From: Geminisphaera colitermitum TAV2
GTDB lineage: Bacteria; Verrucomicrobiota; Verrucomicrobiia; Opitutales; Opitutaceae
DNA: 64,000 nt
Reading direction: 5' to 3'
Assembly (NCBI RefSeq): GCF_000171235.2
Contig: NZ_ABEA03000084.1
Location: 1-64,000 of the forward strand
The translations under genes were made by a program, and so were the position numbers. Positions 48,279-58,149 of this stretch are shown in pieces (positions within the stretch are counted from its first letter, which is position 1; every line of letters starts with the position of its first letter). The notes below the pieces were generated by a model, which saw only the letters and a list, made by a program, of their open reading frames with translations, made no database searches and had not been told where the DNA came from.

Positions 48279-49058
48279 ATGCACACGCTTGAAATCCGCG
48301 ACCTGTACGTAGCGCTCACCGAGAGCCCCGACAAAAACATCGTCAAGGGAGTCACCCTCACGATCAAGACCGGCGAAGTTCACGCCATCATGGGCCCCAA
48401 CGGCACCGGCAAGTCCACCCTCTCCAAAGCCATTGCCGGCCATCCCGACTACGCGATCACCAGCGGCGACGTCCTCCTTGACGGCAAATCCATCCTCGAA
48501 ATGGAACCCGACGAACGCGCCCGCGCCGGCATCTTTCTCGCCTTCCAATACCCGAGCGAAATCCCCGGCGTCTCCATCGCCAATTTCCTCCGTGCCGCCC
48601 TCCAAGCCCGCCTCGGCGAAGGCGAAGACATCGACGCCACCGCGTATTACAAAAAACTCTACGGCAAGATGGACCTCCTCAAAATCGACCGCAAATTCAC
48701 CTCGCGGTCCGTGAATGAAGGCTTTTCCGGCGGCGAGAAAAAACGCTGCGAAATCCTCCAGATGGCCATGCTCGAACCCGCCTTCGGCCTCATGGACGAA
48801 ACCGACTCCGGCCTCGACATCGACGCCCTCAAAATCGTTGCCGAAGGCGTCAACACCCTGCGCACCGCCGCCACCCCGCCCGGCGTCCTTCTCATCACTC
48901 ACTACCAGCGCCTCCTCAACCACATCATCCCCGACCACGTGCACGTCATGTATGACGGCCGCATCGTGAAGAGCGGCGACAAAGACCTCGCCCTCGAACT
49001 CGAAGCCAAGGGTTACGACTGGGTCAAAGACCTCGTCCTCGAACCCGCCACCGCCTGA
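48279..49058 (+). CDS. sufC: Fe-S cluster assembly ATPase SufC
   Basis: ABC ATPase; [58 protein letters not shown]. Confidence 0.96.
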   Translation: MHTLEIRDLYVALTESPDKNIVKGVTLTIKTGEVHAIMGPNGTGKSTLSKAIAGHPDYAITSGDVLLDGKSILEMEPDERARAGIFLAFQYPSEIPGVSIANFLRAALQARLGEGEDIDATAYYKKLYGKMDLLKIDRKFTSRSVNEGFSGGEKKRCEILQMAMLEPAFGLMDETDSGLDIDALKIVAEGVNTLRTAATPPGVLLITHYQRLLNHIIPDHVHVMYDGRIVKSGDKDLALELEAKGYDWVKDLVLEPATA

Positions 49059-49066
49059 CCCGCGAC

Positions 49067-49111
49067 CGCCGCCACCACACCACCACCACCACCGCCGCCG
49101 CCGCCGCTGTC
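49067..49111. repeat. CCA/CCG trinucleotide microsatellite
   Basis: CCGCCACCACACCACCACCACCACCGCCGCCGCCGCCGCT in the sufC-sufB spacer. Confidence 0.8.
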
Positions 49112-49149
49112 ACTAAAAATTCACTACACTCATTGGCCCCATCGGGCGC

Positions 49150-50646
49150 ATGAGTCACCATAAGGCCCAACCCGCCATGTCCGACACCGCCACACTCACC
49201 ACCGACGCCGCAGCCACCGCTGACGACGACGCCCCCGCCACCATCGAAAACCCCACCGTCGGCATCGACCAGACCGTCGGCGACTTCACCTACGACGTCG
49301 CCTACGAATTCGACGCCGGCTCCGGCCTCTCCGAAAACACCGTCCGCTACATCAGCGCCGTCAAAAAAGAGGCACCGTGGATACTCGAATTCCGCCTCAA
49401 CGCCCTCAAGACCTTCCTCGACAAACCCATGCCCACGCACTGGGCCACGAAGGATCTGGAGAACATCGACTTCGCCAAAATCCGCTACTACCTCGCCCAA
49501 GGCCAGAAGCCCAAACGCACCTGGGACGAAGTCCCCGACGACATCAAAAAAACCTTTGAACGCCTCGGCATCCCCGAACAAGAGCGCAAGTTTCTCGCCG
49601 GCGTCGAAGCCCAGTTCGACAGCGAAGCCGCGTATTCAAACGTCAAGGACATCGTCGCCAAGCAAGGCGTCATCTTCATGAACTCCACCGAAGCCCTGCG
49701 CGAACACCCCGAGTTGTTTCGCAAATGGTTCGGCAAAGTCATCCCCACCGCCGACAACAAATTCTCCGCCCTCAACAGCGCCGTCTTCAGCGGCGGCTCG
49801 TTCATCTACGTCCCCCCCGGCGTCAAAGTCGCCCAACCTCTGCAAGCCTACTTCCGCATCAACGCCGAAAACTTCGGCCAGTTTGAGCGCACCCTCATCA
49901 TCGCCGACGAAGGCGCCGAAGTCACCTACATGGAAGGCTGCACCGCGCCCAAGTTCAGCACCTCCACCCTCCACTCCGCCGTTGTCGAACTCGTCGCCCT
50001 CAAAGGCGCGAAAATCCAATACATCACCGTCCAGAACTGGGCCCCCAACGTTTACAACCTCGTCACCAAGCGCGGCCTCGCCCACGAAAACGCCGAAATC
50101 AAGTGGATCGACTGCAACATCGGCAGCCGCCTCACCATGAAGTATCCCGGCGTCGTCCTCAAAGGCCGCAAAGCCCGCGGCGAAGTGATCTCCATTGCCC
50201 TCGCCAACGACGGCCAGCACCAGGACACCGGTGCCAAGATGATCCACGCCGCCGACGAGACCACCTCCACCATTGTATCCAAATCCATCAGCGTCGGTCA
50301 GGGCCGCGCCACCTACCGCGGCCAGGTGCACATCCCCAAGCACCTCAAAGGATGCAAGAACAACACCGAATGCGACGCCCTCCTCATCAACACCAACAGC
50401 CGCACTGACACCTATCCCGCCATCACCGTGCGCGGCGACACCCACGCCGTGCAGCACGAGGCCAGCGTGTCGAAAGTCAGCGAAGAACAGATCTTCTACA
50501 TGCAACAACGCGGCCTCACCGAAGCCCAGGCCATGAGCCTCGCCGTCAACGGATTCGTCAACGACCTCGTCCGCCAGTTCCCCATGGAATACAGCGTCGA
50601 GCTCAAACGCCTCATCGACCTCGAAATGGAAGGCTCCGTCGGCTGA
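49150..50646 (+). CDS. sufB: Fe-S cluster assembly protein SufB
   Basis: [56 protein letters not shown]; start may be MSDTATL (49177). Confidence 0.96.
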   Translation: MSHHKAQPAMSDTATLTTDAAATADDDAPATIENPTVGIDQTVGDFTYDVAYEFDAGSGLSENTVRYISAVKKEAPWILEFRLNALKTFLDKPMPTHWATKDLENIDFAKIRYYLAQGQKPKRTWDEVPDDIKKTFERLGIPEQERKFLAGVEAQFDSEAAYSNVKDIVAKQGVIFMNSTEALREHPELFRKWFGKVIPTADNKFSALNSAVFSGGSFIYVPPGVKVAQPLQAYFRINAENFGQFERTLIIADEGAEVTYMEGCTAPKFSTSTLHSAVVELVALKGAKIQYITVQNWAPNVYNLVTKRGLAHENAEIKWIDCNIGSRLTMKYPGVVLKGRKARGEVISIALANDGQHQDTGAKMIHAADETTSTIVSKSISVGQGRATYRGQVHIPKHLKGCKNNTECDALLINTNSRTDTYPAITVRGDTHAVQHEASVSKVSEEQIFYMQQRGLTEAQAMSLAVNGFVNDLVRQFPMEYSVELKRLIDLEMEGSVG

Positions 50647-50656
50647 TGCCGACGTG

Positions 50657-50778
50657 AAAAAGCTGAACGCTGAAAAGCTGAAAGCTGAAATTCCAAATCA
50701 CCCACCCACCGCCACCACCAACCTACTCTGTCGAACTGCTGATTTTCAGTTTTCAGCTTTTCAGTTTTCAGCTTTTTC
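50657..50778. repeat. GCTGAAA-type short-period inverted repeat
   Basis: AAAAAGCTGAACGCTGAAAAGCTGAAAGCTGAAA opposed to TTTTCAGTTTTCAGCTTTTCAGTTTTCAGCTTTTT in the sufB-sufD spacer. Confidence 0.8.
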
Positions 50779-50782
50779 AAAA

Positions 50783-52126
50783 ATGTCCGCCACAGCCACC
50801 GTTCCCTCTTCCGCACCCGCGCCTGCCGCCAGTCCCGTCGGCGACGCACTCTCCGCCGAACGATTCGCGCAACACCTGGCCCAGCGCAGCTACCTGCCCG
50901 CCTGGTGGCTCGACGCCAAACGCGCCGCCTACGAACAATTCCAACAAACGCCCTTCCCCGGCCGCACCGCCGAGACCTGGCGCTTCAGCAGCACGCTCAA
51001 CGACGCCGCGCTCACCGGCTTCGACCTCCCCGAAGACCCGGCCATCAACATCCCCAACTACTCCACCATCAAGCACGCCGCCGAGATCATCTACTCCAAC
51101 CGCCAGCTCGTCGCCCGCAGCCCCCTGCCCGCCGACCTCGCCGCCAAAGGCGTCATCTACGCCCCGCTCGACGAAGCCCTGCGCAACCACTCCGACCTCG
51201 TCCAAAAATATTTCCAAAAACTCCCCGCCAACCTCGGCAGCGAAAAATTCGTCGCCCTCAACACCGCCTTCACCGCCGCCGGCGCCCTCCTCTACGTTCC
51301 CAAAGGCGTTGAGATCGCCGCCCCCTTCGTGCTCCAGCACACCCTCAGCGGCGACAACAAGGCCGTGTTCCCGCACACCCTCGTCATCCTCGAAGACCAG
51401 GCCAGGGCCACGCTCGTCGAATTCTTTGTCAGCGCCGAGGCCGGCGCCCGCCACCTCGCCAGCGGCGTCAATGACCTCCACGCCGGTCCCGGCGCGCATC
51501 TCACCTACGTCGGCGCGCAAGCCTGGTCGCAACACACCCTCGCCTTCCAAAGCAACAGCATCGTCGCCGAACGCGACGCCCGCGTCCTCTCGCTCAACGT
51601 CCACCTCGGCGGCAAGCGCGCCCGCCACGAATCCCACAGCCGCCTCCTCGGCCCCGGCGCACACTCCGAGATGCTCGCCCTCACCATCGCCAGCGGCGCG
51701 CAGGAGTTTGACCAGCGCACCCTCCAGACGCACGCCGCCCCGCACACCTCGTCCAACCTCCTCTACAAGAACGCGCTCCTCGACACCGCCAAAACCATCT
51801 TCTCCGGCCTCATCATCGTTGAACCCGACGCGCAGAAAACCGACGCCTACCAAAGCAACCGCAACCTCATGCTCAGCGACACCGCCGAGGCCAACAGTCT
51901 GCCCGGCCTGGAGATCGAGGCCAACGACGTGCGCTGTACCCACGGATCAACTACCAGCCGCATTGAACCCGAGCAGCAGTTTTATCTGCAAGCCCGCGGC
52001 ATCGACCCGAAGAACGCCCACGAACTCCTCGTCTTCGGTTTCTTCGAGGAAGTCCTCGGCAAACTCGACAACCCCGACCTCCACGACGCCCTCGTCACGC
52101 TGATCCGCACCAAATTCAAAAAATAA
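50783..52126 (+). CDS. sufD: Fe-S cluster assembly protein SufD
   Basis: ALLYVPKGVEIAAPFVLQHTLSGDNKAVFPHTLVILEDQARATLVEFF; C-terminal FYLQARGIDPKNAHELLVFGFFEEVL. ORF extends to 50654 through a repeat. Confidence 0.93.
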   Translation: MSATATVPSSAPAPAASPVGDALSAERFAQHLAQRSYLPAWWLDAKRAAYEQFQQTPFPGRTAETWRFSSTLNDAALTGFDLPEDPAINIPNYSTIKHAAEIIYSNRQLVARSPLPADLAAKGVIYAPLDEALRNHSDLVQKYFQKLPANLGSEKFVALNTAFTAAGALLYVPKGVEIAAPFVLQHTLSGDNKAVFPHTLVILEDQARATLVEFFVSAEAGARHLASGVNDLHAGPGAHLTYVGAQAWSQHTLAFQSNSIVAERDARVLSLNVHLGGKRARHESHSRLLGPGAHSEMLALTIASGAQEFDQRTLQTHAAPHTSSNLLYKNALLDTAKTIFSGLIIVEPDAQKTDAYQSNRNLMLSDTAEANSLPGLEIEANDVRCTHGSTTSRIEPEQQFYLQARGIDPKNAHELLVFGFFEEVLGKLDNPDLHDALVTLIRTKFKK

Positions 52127-52137
52127 AACCAGAAAAA

Positions 52138-52325
52138 TTACACAGAGGACACAGAGGAGGCACAGAGATTGAGGAGGCCATCAAGAGATCACATCAGAAA
52201 GTTATGCAAGAACGGTAGGAAGGCCTCTCCCCTCCCCTCCCCCCCCCCCCCCTTCGCAAACAAACCAATCAATCAGCCGGACAGCCCTCCCTAAACTCTG
52301 TGCCTCCTCTGTGTCCTCTGTGTAA
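52138..52325. repeat. 30-bp perfect inverted repeat pair with a C14 tract in the loop
   Basis: TTACACAGAGGACACAGAGGAGGCACAGAG (52138-52167) is reverse-complemented at 52296-52325; poly-C at 52239-52252. Confidence 0.9.
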
Positions 52326-52356
52326 CTCTGTATAACTAATAAAAACTCATTTTCTC

Positions 52357-52917
52357 ATGAGCAAAGACCGCAACCTCACCCGCGAAGTCGTCGCCACGCA
52401 AATCCCCAGCGGCGAGAAGCAACTCCTTGCCACCGGCACCCGCATCTACCTGCACCAGACCCTTGGCGGCAGCTTCACCGTGCAGACCGATTTCGGCCTC
52501 TATCGCATCGACGGCAAAGACGGCGACGCCCTCGGCGAGAAGATTCTCGATGACAAAGTCCACACCACCACGCTGGCCGACGGCGCACCCGATCCTGACG
52601 CCATCTGGGCCCAACTCAAAAAAGTGTATGACCCCGAGATCCCCGTGGACATCGTTGACCTCGGCCTCGTGTATTCGATGGACATTGCCAAAGTGGAGCC
52701 CATCACCCCCGACGCCACGCCCACCTACAAAGTCAACGTTGCCATGACCCTCACCGCCCCCGGTTGCGGCATGGGCCCGGCGATTGCGGAGGACGCCAAA
52801 AGCAAAATCCTTCTCGTCCCCGGCGTGAACGATGCCGAAGTAACGATCACTTGGGAACCACCCTGGAACCAGTCCATGATCAGCGAAGAAGGCAAAATGA
52901 AGCTCGGCCTCATCTGA
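52357..52917 (+). CDS. sufT: Putative Fe-S assembly protein SufT (DUF59/MIP18 family)
   Basis: LKKVYDPEIPVDIVDLGLVYSMDI, MTLTAPGCGMGPAIAEDAKSKI, VTITWEPPWNQSMISEEGK. Confidence 0.9.
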   Translation: MSKDRNLTREVVATQIPSGEKQLLATGTRIYLHQTLGGSFTVQTDFGLYRIDGKDGDALGEKILDDKVHTTTLADGAPDPDAIWAQLKKVYDPEIPVDIVDLGLVYSMDIAKVEPITPDATPTYKVNVAMTLTAPGCGMGPAIAEDAKSKILLVPGVNDAEVTITWEPPWNQSMISEEGKMKLGLI

Positions 52918-52932
52918 TACTATTTCCCGATC

Positions 52933-53010
52933 AAAACTCACGCGGAGACGCGAAGGACGCAGAGTTTTGTTATGCACTTCTCCGCGTGCTCCGCGCCTCC
53001 GCGTGAGTTT
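52933..53010. repeat. ACGCGGAG-type short-period inverted repeat
   Basis: ACTCACGCGGAGACGCGAAGGACGCAGAG opposed to CTCCGCGTGCTCCGCGCCTCCGCGTGAGT, about 25/29 pairing, short loop. Confidence 0.8.
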
Positions 53011-53079
53011 TTTTGTGCTTCGTTTCCCCGTATCCTCGTACCACTGTGATTCGATTTTCATCACCAACGCCATCGCACA

Positions 53080-55521
53080 GTGTCCGCGCAATCCTCCTCC
53101 ACACCCAGCAAACTCGCACTCCCCGTCGAAACCGCGCGCAGGCGCATCGACATCGGCCCGCCCCCCGAATGGAGCCAGTTGCAACCCTTCTCCGCCGCCG
53201 ACCCCCTCCCCCCCCCCCCCCCCGCGCGTCCTGCCGATCACCTCACCTGGCTGCTCATCGACCGCCAAATCCATGCCGCCAGTTCGCAAACCCTGTCGCA
53301 CACCATCGTACGCCTCGAAACCATGCAGGCCGTGCAACACCGCTCCCAGTGGCGCCTGCAATTTGAACCCCACACCCAACGCATCACCCTGCACAAACTA
53401 GTCGTCCACCGCGGCGCCCAAACCTTCGACCACACCAACCTCGCCAAAATCCATCTCCTCCAACGCGAGGAAGGACTCGAAAGCTTCGTCCTCCACGGCT
53501 GTTTCACCCTCCTTGTTGTCCTCGATGACATCCGCCCCGGCGACATCATTGAATCCGCCCACACCCTCGAACACCGCCCCCACATCCTGCCCGACAACTG
53601 CTTCGACTTTTTCAACCTCCCCTCCGCCTCCCTCATCCACCGCCACCGATTCACCGTCACCTTCCCCGCCGCCCGCCCCCTCCGCTGGAAAACCTCCGCG
53701 CCCGACCTCGCCCCTGCCATCACCCACACCGACCCCACCGCATCCGACGCCTCCACCTGCTGGACCTGGACCGGCGAAAACACCACCACGCCCGAAATCG
53801 AACCCGGCACCCCCGCCTGGATGTTCCCCGCCCCCTGGATACAAATCTCCGACGTCAACGACTGGTCCGCCATTGCCCGCGCCGCCCACGACGCCTGGCC
53901 CGTCACCCCTGACGCCGGCAATCCCGGCCCCGCCAGCGATCCCGTCACCCCGACCGCCTTTGCACAACTGCTCGCCGAAATCAACGCCCCCCGACCCGAC
54001 GCCCACGACGCCAGCGATCCCGCGCCCGACCTCGCCACCCGCGTCGAACGCGCCCTCCGCCTCGTGCAAGACGAGCACCGTTACCTGAGCATCAACACCG
54101 AACTCGGCGGCTACATCCCCGCCCCGCCCAACACCGTGGCGCAACGCCGCTTTGGCGATTGCAAAGACCTCACCCTCCTCCTCGTCAGCCTGCTCCGTCA
54201 CCTCGGCCTCGCCGCCCGCCCCATCCTCGTCAGCACCGAACTCGGCAACGCCCTGCCCGACCTCCTTCCCTCACCCGGTTTTTTCAACCACGTCATCGCC
54301 GAATTCACCCTCGACGGCGTCACCCGCTGGGTGGATTCCACCCTCTCCCTCCAAGGAGGCGGCCCCCTGCACCGCCCCGTCCCCCCCTTCATCACCGGCC
54401 TCCCCGTCTGCCCCGACAGCCCCGGCCTCATCCCCCCTCCGGCGCCGCACACCACCCCCGCCGTCCCCGAAGAAATCTACGACCAGCACGAGACATTCCT
54501 CATCGATACCGCAGGACGCCCCTCCTTCATTGAAAACATAATACGCGCCACCGGCGTCCATGCCGAGCGCCTGCGCAACCAACTCAAACACGCCGGCGAA
54601 GAAGCCCTCGCCAAAGACCACCTCAACACCGCCACCACCCGCTATGGCAACGTCACACGCCTGACGCCCCTTGCCATCCGCGACACGCGCGAGACCAACG
54701 AATTTGTCATTGCCGAGACCTTTGCCGCCCCCGGCCTCGTGACCCTCCTGCCCGGCACCCGTCTGTGCCGGTTCGTCCTCCCCCCCCCCCTCCTCTGCAC
54801 CGCCCTCCTCATGCCCGAGACCGACCGGCGCGGCCCCCTCCAACTCCCCTGCCCCCTCACGCTCAAACACACCCAGGAACTGCGCACACCCGTCGCCCCA
54901 CCCCAAGGCCACGACATCAAAGAACGCCAAACCACCGCGCTCTATTTTCACGCCGAACGCCGTGGCTCGCGAGGCGGCTGGGAAATCACCAGCACCCTCT
55001 CCACGCGCGCCGGCCACGTCCCGGCGGCGGACCTCCCGGCGCACCGCGAATTGCTCGACTACATGTTCAAGGAATCCAACTGGACCTTCACCCTTCAGGC
55101 CGGTCATCCCCGTCCGCACCGCCCCCTCAATTTCGGACAACTCCCACGATCATCTGCCGATACCGCCCGCACCATTGAGACCACACGTTCCCCCTTCGCC
55201 GCTACCACGGCCACCACCGCCCCCTTCGCCACCGCCAGTCCGTTTGGTGGCGGGATGCGTTCCGCTGACGATTTCAAACGCCCCCGCAGACAAAGACACG
55301 GCGCAAGCGGCGGAGGCGGAGCTTCTGTATCCGCATCTAAATTACAAACAGCGTCCACATCCTCCTCTGCACTCACGCCCGCGACCGCTCCCGACGAATC
55401 CCGCCGGCGCGGTTATCGTCATGGTCATCATCGTCCGTCCAAGTGGCCCATCGCACTCCTGTTGGTGCTCACCGTGGGCGCGCTGCTGGGCCTGGTGTGG
55501 TTCTGGCGGAGCATCGTCTGA
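53080..55521 (+). CDS. Transglutaminase-like (DUF3857-type) protein with C-terminal TM helix
   Basis: 813 aa; RRFGDCKDLTLLLVSLLRHLG, FNHVIAEF, WVDSTLS (Cys-His-Asp core); C-terminal WPIALLLVLTVGALLGLVWFW. GTG start. Confidence 0.78.
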   Translation: MSAQSSSTPSKLALPVETARRRIDIGPPPEWSQLQPFSAADPLPPPPPARPADHLTWLLIDRQIHAASSQTLSHTIVRLETMQAVQHRSQWRLQFEPHTQRITLHKLVVHRGAQTFDHTNLAKIHLLQREEGLESFVLHGCFTLLVVLDDIRPGDIIESAHTLEHRPHILPDNCFDFFNLPSASLIHRHRFTVTFPAARPLRWKTSAPDLAPAITHTDPTASDASTCWTWTGENTTTPEIEPGTPAWMFPAPWIQISDVNDWSAIARAAHDAWPVTPDAGNPGPASDPVTPTAFAQLLAEINAPRPDAHDASDPAPDLATRVERALRLVQDEHRYLSINTELGGYIPAPPNTVAQRRFGDCKDLTLLLVSLLRHLGLAARPILVSTELGNALPDLLPSPGFFNHVIAEFTLDGVTRWVDSTLSLQGGGPLHRPVPPFITGLPVCPDSPGLIPPPAPHTTPAVPEEIYDQHETFLIDTAGRPSFIENIIRATGVHAERLRNQLKHAGEEALAKDHLNTATTRYGNVTRLTPLAIRDTRETNEFVIAETFAAPGLVTLLPGTRLCRFVLPPPLLCTALLMPETDRRGPLQLPCPLTLKHTQELRTPVAPPQGHDIKERQTTALYFHAERRGSRGGWEITSTLSTRAGHVPAADLPAHRELLDYMFKESNWTFTLQAGHPRPHRPLNFGQLPRSSADTARTIETTRSPFAATTATTAPFATASPFGGGMRSADDFKRPRRQRHGASGGGGASVSASKLQTASTSSSALTPATAPDESRRRGYRHGHHRPSKWPIALLLVLTVGALLGLVWFWRSIV
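53208..53223 (+). repeat. Poly-C tract (about 16 nt) inside transglutaminase-like ORF
   Basis: Direct read; in-frame DPLPPPPPARP. Confidence 0.93.
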
Positions 55522-55587
55522 CGCCGGCCGAGTCCATCCGAAACCCTTGCCCGTCCTCATTTCAGGCGCTTTTTGAAGTGAAGTCAG

Positions 55588-55697
55588 GCACTGGAGGGCG
55601 GGTCTCCTGACCCGCCGACGGCGTGCAATGCCGCTCTTCCGATTCCAGATGGGCGCGGCTACGCCGCGTCTGGCGGGTCGGGAGACCCGCCCTCCAC
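55588..55697. repeat. Palindromic REP-like element
   Basis: GGAGGGCGGGTCTCCTGACCCGCC ... GGCGGGTCGGGAGACCCGCCCTCC. Confidence 0.8.
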
Positions 55698-55730
55698 CTT
55701 TGCGTAACATTCGTTATTTTCGCCGCATAG

Positions 55731-56903
55731 CTACACATCCCCGGTCCAGACGGGCAGAGCGTTGAAGGCAGCGGCATCCTGCGGCAGCGGCGCGGTGTAA
55801 ATGTTGCCGTAACCACCACGATCCGACGTGAAAATCACGTAACGGCCATCGGACGAAATGCGCGGGTGAACGTGGAGTTGCTGGATTTTAAAGGAACAAT
55901 CGTGGCGGCAAAGCACACGCGGGCCACGGATCTCACCGTCGATGCGCATCCAGATTTTCATGACACCATCATGATAGGCGTCACCAACAACGAGATTGTC
56001 GTCGAGTGAGTAAATGTGGCCGGTGACGGTCTGTTGTGGCGCATGCCAATGGCCGGGAGTCCCCTCGACAACACTTGCGCCGCCAATCACGGTTTCCGAT
56101 CCACCCGTGATGCCGTGGTAACCAATCCGCAGACCGTCGGCATACCAGTATTCGTGTCCGATGTGGAAACGGCGCTGCGGAGCTTCGATCTTCCAACGGC
56201 GTCCACTGCGAGTATCCATTACCCAGATACGACAATCCACCTCCTCCCACGGTCCCTCGTGACAATAGGTGATGAGGTGCGCTTGCGTGGGTGATGTGTT
56301 GATGTGACCAAGCAAGGCGCGCTCCTCAAAAATGGTTTCAAGCGATCCGACGCTGCCATCGGGAGCGATGGGAAGACGCACGATGCGGCTGAGAGGTTTT
56401 GCGAGCCAGCGGGCACGAATGCCGAGGTTGTTTTGACGACTGTTGCTGTAGTCCTCGGAGATGACGACTTGCTCAAGGCCGAAGTAGAGATGCGCACCAT
56501 CGCAGGAAGAGGCCGTCATACTGGGTTTCCAAGCAGGGTCCACGTCGAGGAGGTCGCGGATTGTTTTGGTGGAGAGATCCACCACGCGGAGGGTGTGATC
56601 GTGCCAGAAGTAAACCTCGTCGCGACGACCATTCTTGCAGGCAGTAACGAAGTCGAACCGTGCGCCGGGGGGGGGGGGAGGGAGGTCGGTGAATTGTTCG
56701 ATTTCGCCAGAAGCAAGGTCCACGCCGAAGAGGTTGGTGCGGTTGCTCCGATCGGAGCTGAAAAGGAAACGCGAGCCGCCTGCATACCAACCGGGATTGG
56801 TGAAATAGAAATGGTGGCTGTGTCCGCGATAGTGGGTGAGTTGCGTCACTGGAACGCCAGTCAGCGGATCAGCATAGGTGCGTTTTTCGGAAGGGAATGT
56901 CAT
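55731..56903 (-). CDS. Oligogalacturonate lyase-like protein (PL22-type beta-propeller)
   Basis: TYADPLTGVPVTQLTHYRGHSHHFYFTNPGWYAGGSRFLFSSDR and RRFHIGHEYWYADGLRIGYHG. Confidence 0.83.
   Translation of the reverse strand: MTFPSEKRTYADPLTGVPVTQLTHYRGHSHHFYFTNPGWYAGGSRFLFSSDRSNRTNLFGVDLASGEIEQFTDLPPPPPGARFDFVTACKNGRRDEVYFWHDHTLRVVDLSTKTIRDLLDVDPAWKPSMTASSCDGAHLYFGLEQVVISEDYSNSRQNNLGIRARWLAKPLSRIVRLPIAPDGSVGSLETIFEERALLGHINTSPTQAHLITYCHEGPWEEVDCRIWVMDTRSGRRWKIEAPQRRFHIGHEYWYADGLRIGYHGITGGSETVIGGASVVEGTPGHWHAPQQTVTGHIYSLDDNLVVGDAYHDGVMKIWMRIDGEIRGPRVLCRHDCSFKIQQLHVHPRISSDGRYVIFTSDRGGYGNIYTAPLPQDAAAFNALPVWTGDV
56685..56903 (-). repeat. 219-bp direct repeat, copy within intact PL22-like gene
   Basis: Ungapped match, roughly 90 percent by eye, to 58822-59040. 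Confidence 0.9.
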
Positions 56904-56930
56904 GGGAAAGGGATGAATGAAACGAGAGAG

Positions 56931-57995
56931 CTACGGGTCGTTTTCGGGGCTCGCGTCGGATGCGTCACCAGCCAGTTCGTGTTCGATTTGTTCGATGGAG
57001 GGCAGGCTGGTCTGCAACTCGGCGGGCAGGGATTCCACCAATTGGTATTCGGATACGCCGATAGGGTTGGTGTTGCCGCGCAGCGCGTATTCGGCGACGA
57101 CTTTATTTTTGCTTTTGCAGAGCAGCAGTCCGATGGTGGGGGCGTCTTGCGAATGTTTGATCCGGGCATCCACCGCCGTGAGATAAAAACTTAACTGTCC
57201 GAGGTGTTCGGGTTTGAATTTACCGGCCTTGATTTCAATCACCACGTAACAGCGCAATTTCAGGTGGTAAAACAGCAGGTCGATAAAAAATTCGTCGCCT
57301 TCCACATCAAGTAGCACCTGTCGTCCGACGAAGGCGAAGCCCGCGCCCAGTTCCAACAAAAAGTCGGTGACGTGTTTGAGCAAGGCGGTTTCGATTTCGC
57401 GTTCCTGGGCTTTTTCGGTCAGTCCAAGGAAATCGAAACGATAGGGGTCTTTGATTGATTCGCGTGCCAGGTCGGATTGTGGCTTGGGCAGGGTGAGGGC
57501 AAAGTTGGTGACAGCCGTGCCGCTGCGCTCCTGCAGGCGAGACTCGATTTGCATCACCAACACATTGCGAGACCAGTTGTTTTCAATGGCTTTGGTGACA
57601 TACCAACGGCGATCCTCCGCAGTGTCTAACTTGTCCAATAGGGCCAGCTGGTGATACCACGGCAATTGTGCAAGCACCCCTTGCACAAATTCGGTATCCG
57701 GCCACGCCTCTGCAAAGGCGCGCATGTATTTGAGATTGCGCGGGGAAAACCCCTTCATCTCCGGGAACGCGCCACGCAAGTCTTGCGCCAGTCGTTCGAT
57801 GACTTTTGCTCCCCACCCTTGGCGGGATTGCCGGGCTAAAATGTCGCGACCGATTTGCCAATATAACAGCACCAGCTCGCGGTTGACCGCCAGGGTGGCG
57901 CGTTGTTGCGCGGCGTGGATACGGTCTTTGAGATCGCCCAGCCATTCGGTGTAACCTTCAGGGGGTGGTATCAAGCTGGCGGAGGAATCTTGCAT
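56931..57995 (-). CDS. PDDEXK nuclease domain protein (DUF1016/YhcG family)
   Basis: LVLLYWQIGRDILARQSRQGWGAKVIERLAQDLRGAFPEMKGFSPRNLKYMRAFAEAWPD; FIDLLFYHLKLRCYVVIEIKAGKFKPEHLGQLSFYL. Confidence 0.93.
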   Translation of the reverse strand: MQDSSASLIPPPEGYTEWLGDLKDRIHAAQQRATLAVNRELVLLYWQIGRDILARQSRQGWGAKVIERLAQDLRGAFPEMKGFSPRNLKYMRAFAEAWPDTEFVQGVLAQLPWYHQLALLDKLDTAEDRRWYVTKAIENNWSRNVLVMQIESRLQERSGTAVTNFALTLPKPQSDLARESIKDPYRFDFLGLTEKAQEREIETALLKHVTDFLLELGAGFAFVGRQVLLDVEGDEFFIDLLFYHLKLRCYVVIEIKAGKFKPEHLGQLSFYLTAVDARIKHSQDAPTIGLLLCKSKNKVVAEYALRGNTNPIGVSEYQLVESLPAELQTSLPSIEQIEHELAGDASDASPENDP

Positions 57996-58149
57996 CTGAA
58001 AACTTCAACATGACTCGACATTTTCGTCAGCCAGAAAGTGTCCGCGTAGCTCCACCGGAGAGCGAAGAAGAGGGGGGGCATGTTTTGTTTGCCATGAGAA
58101 AGGGGGCGGGAGACTTGACCGGAATTTTGGGGGGTGTAATACGTTTTTC

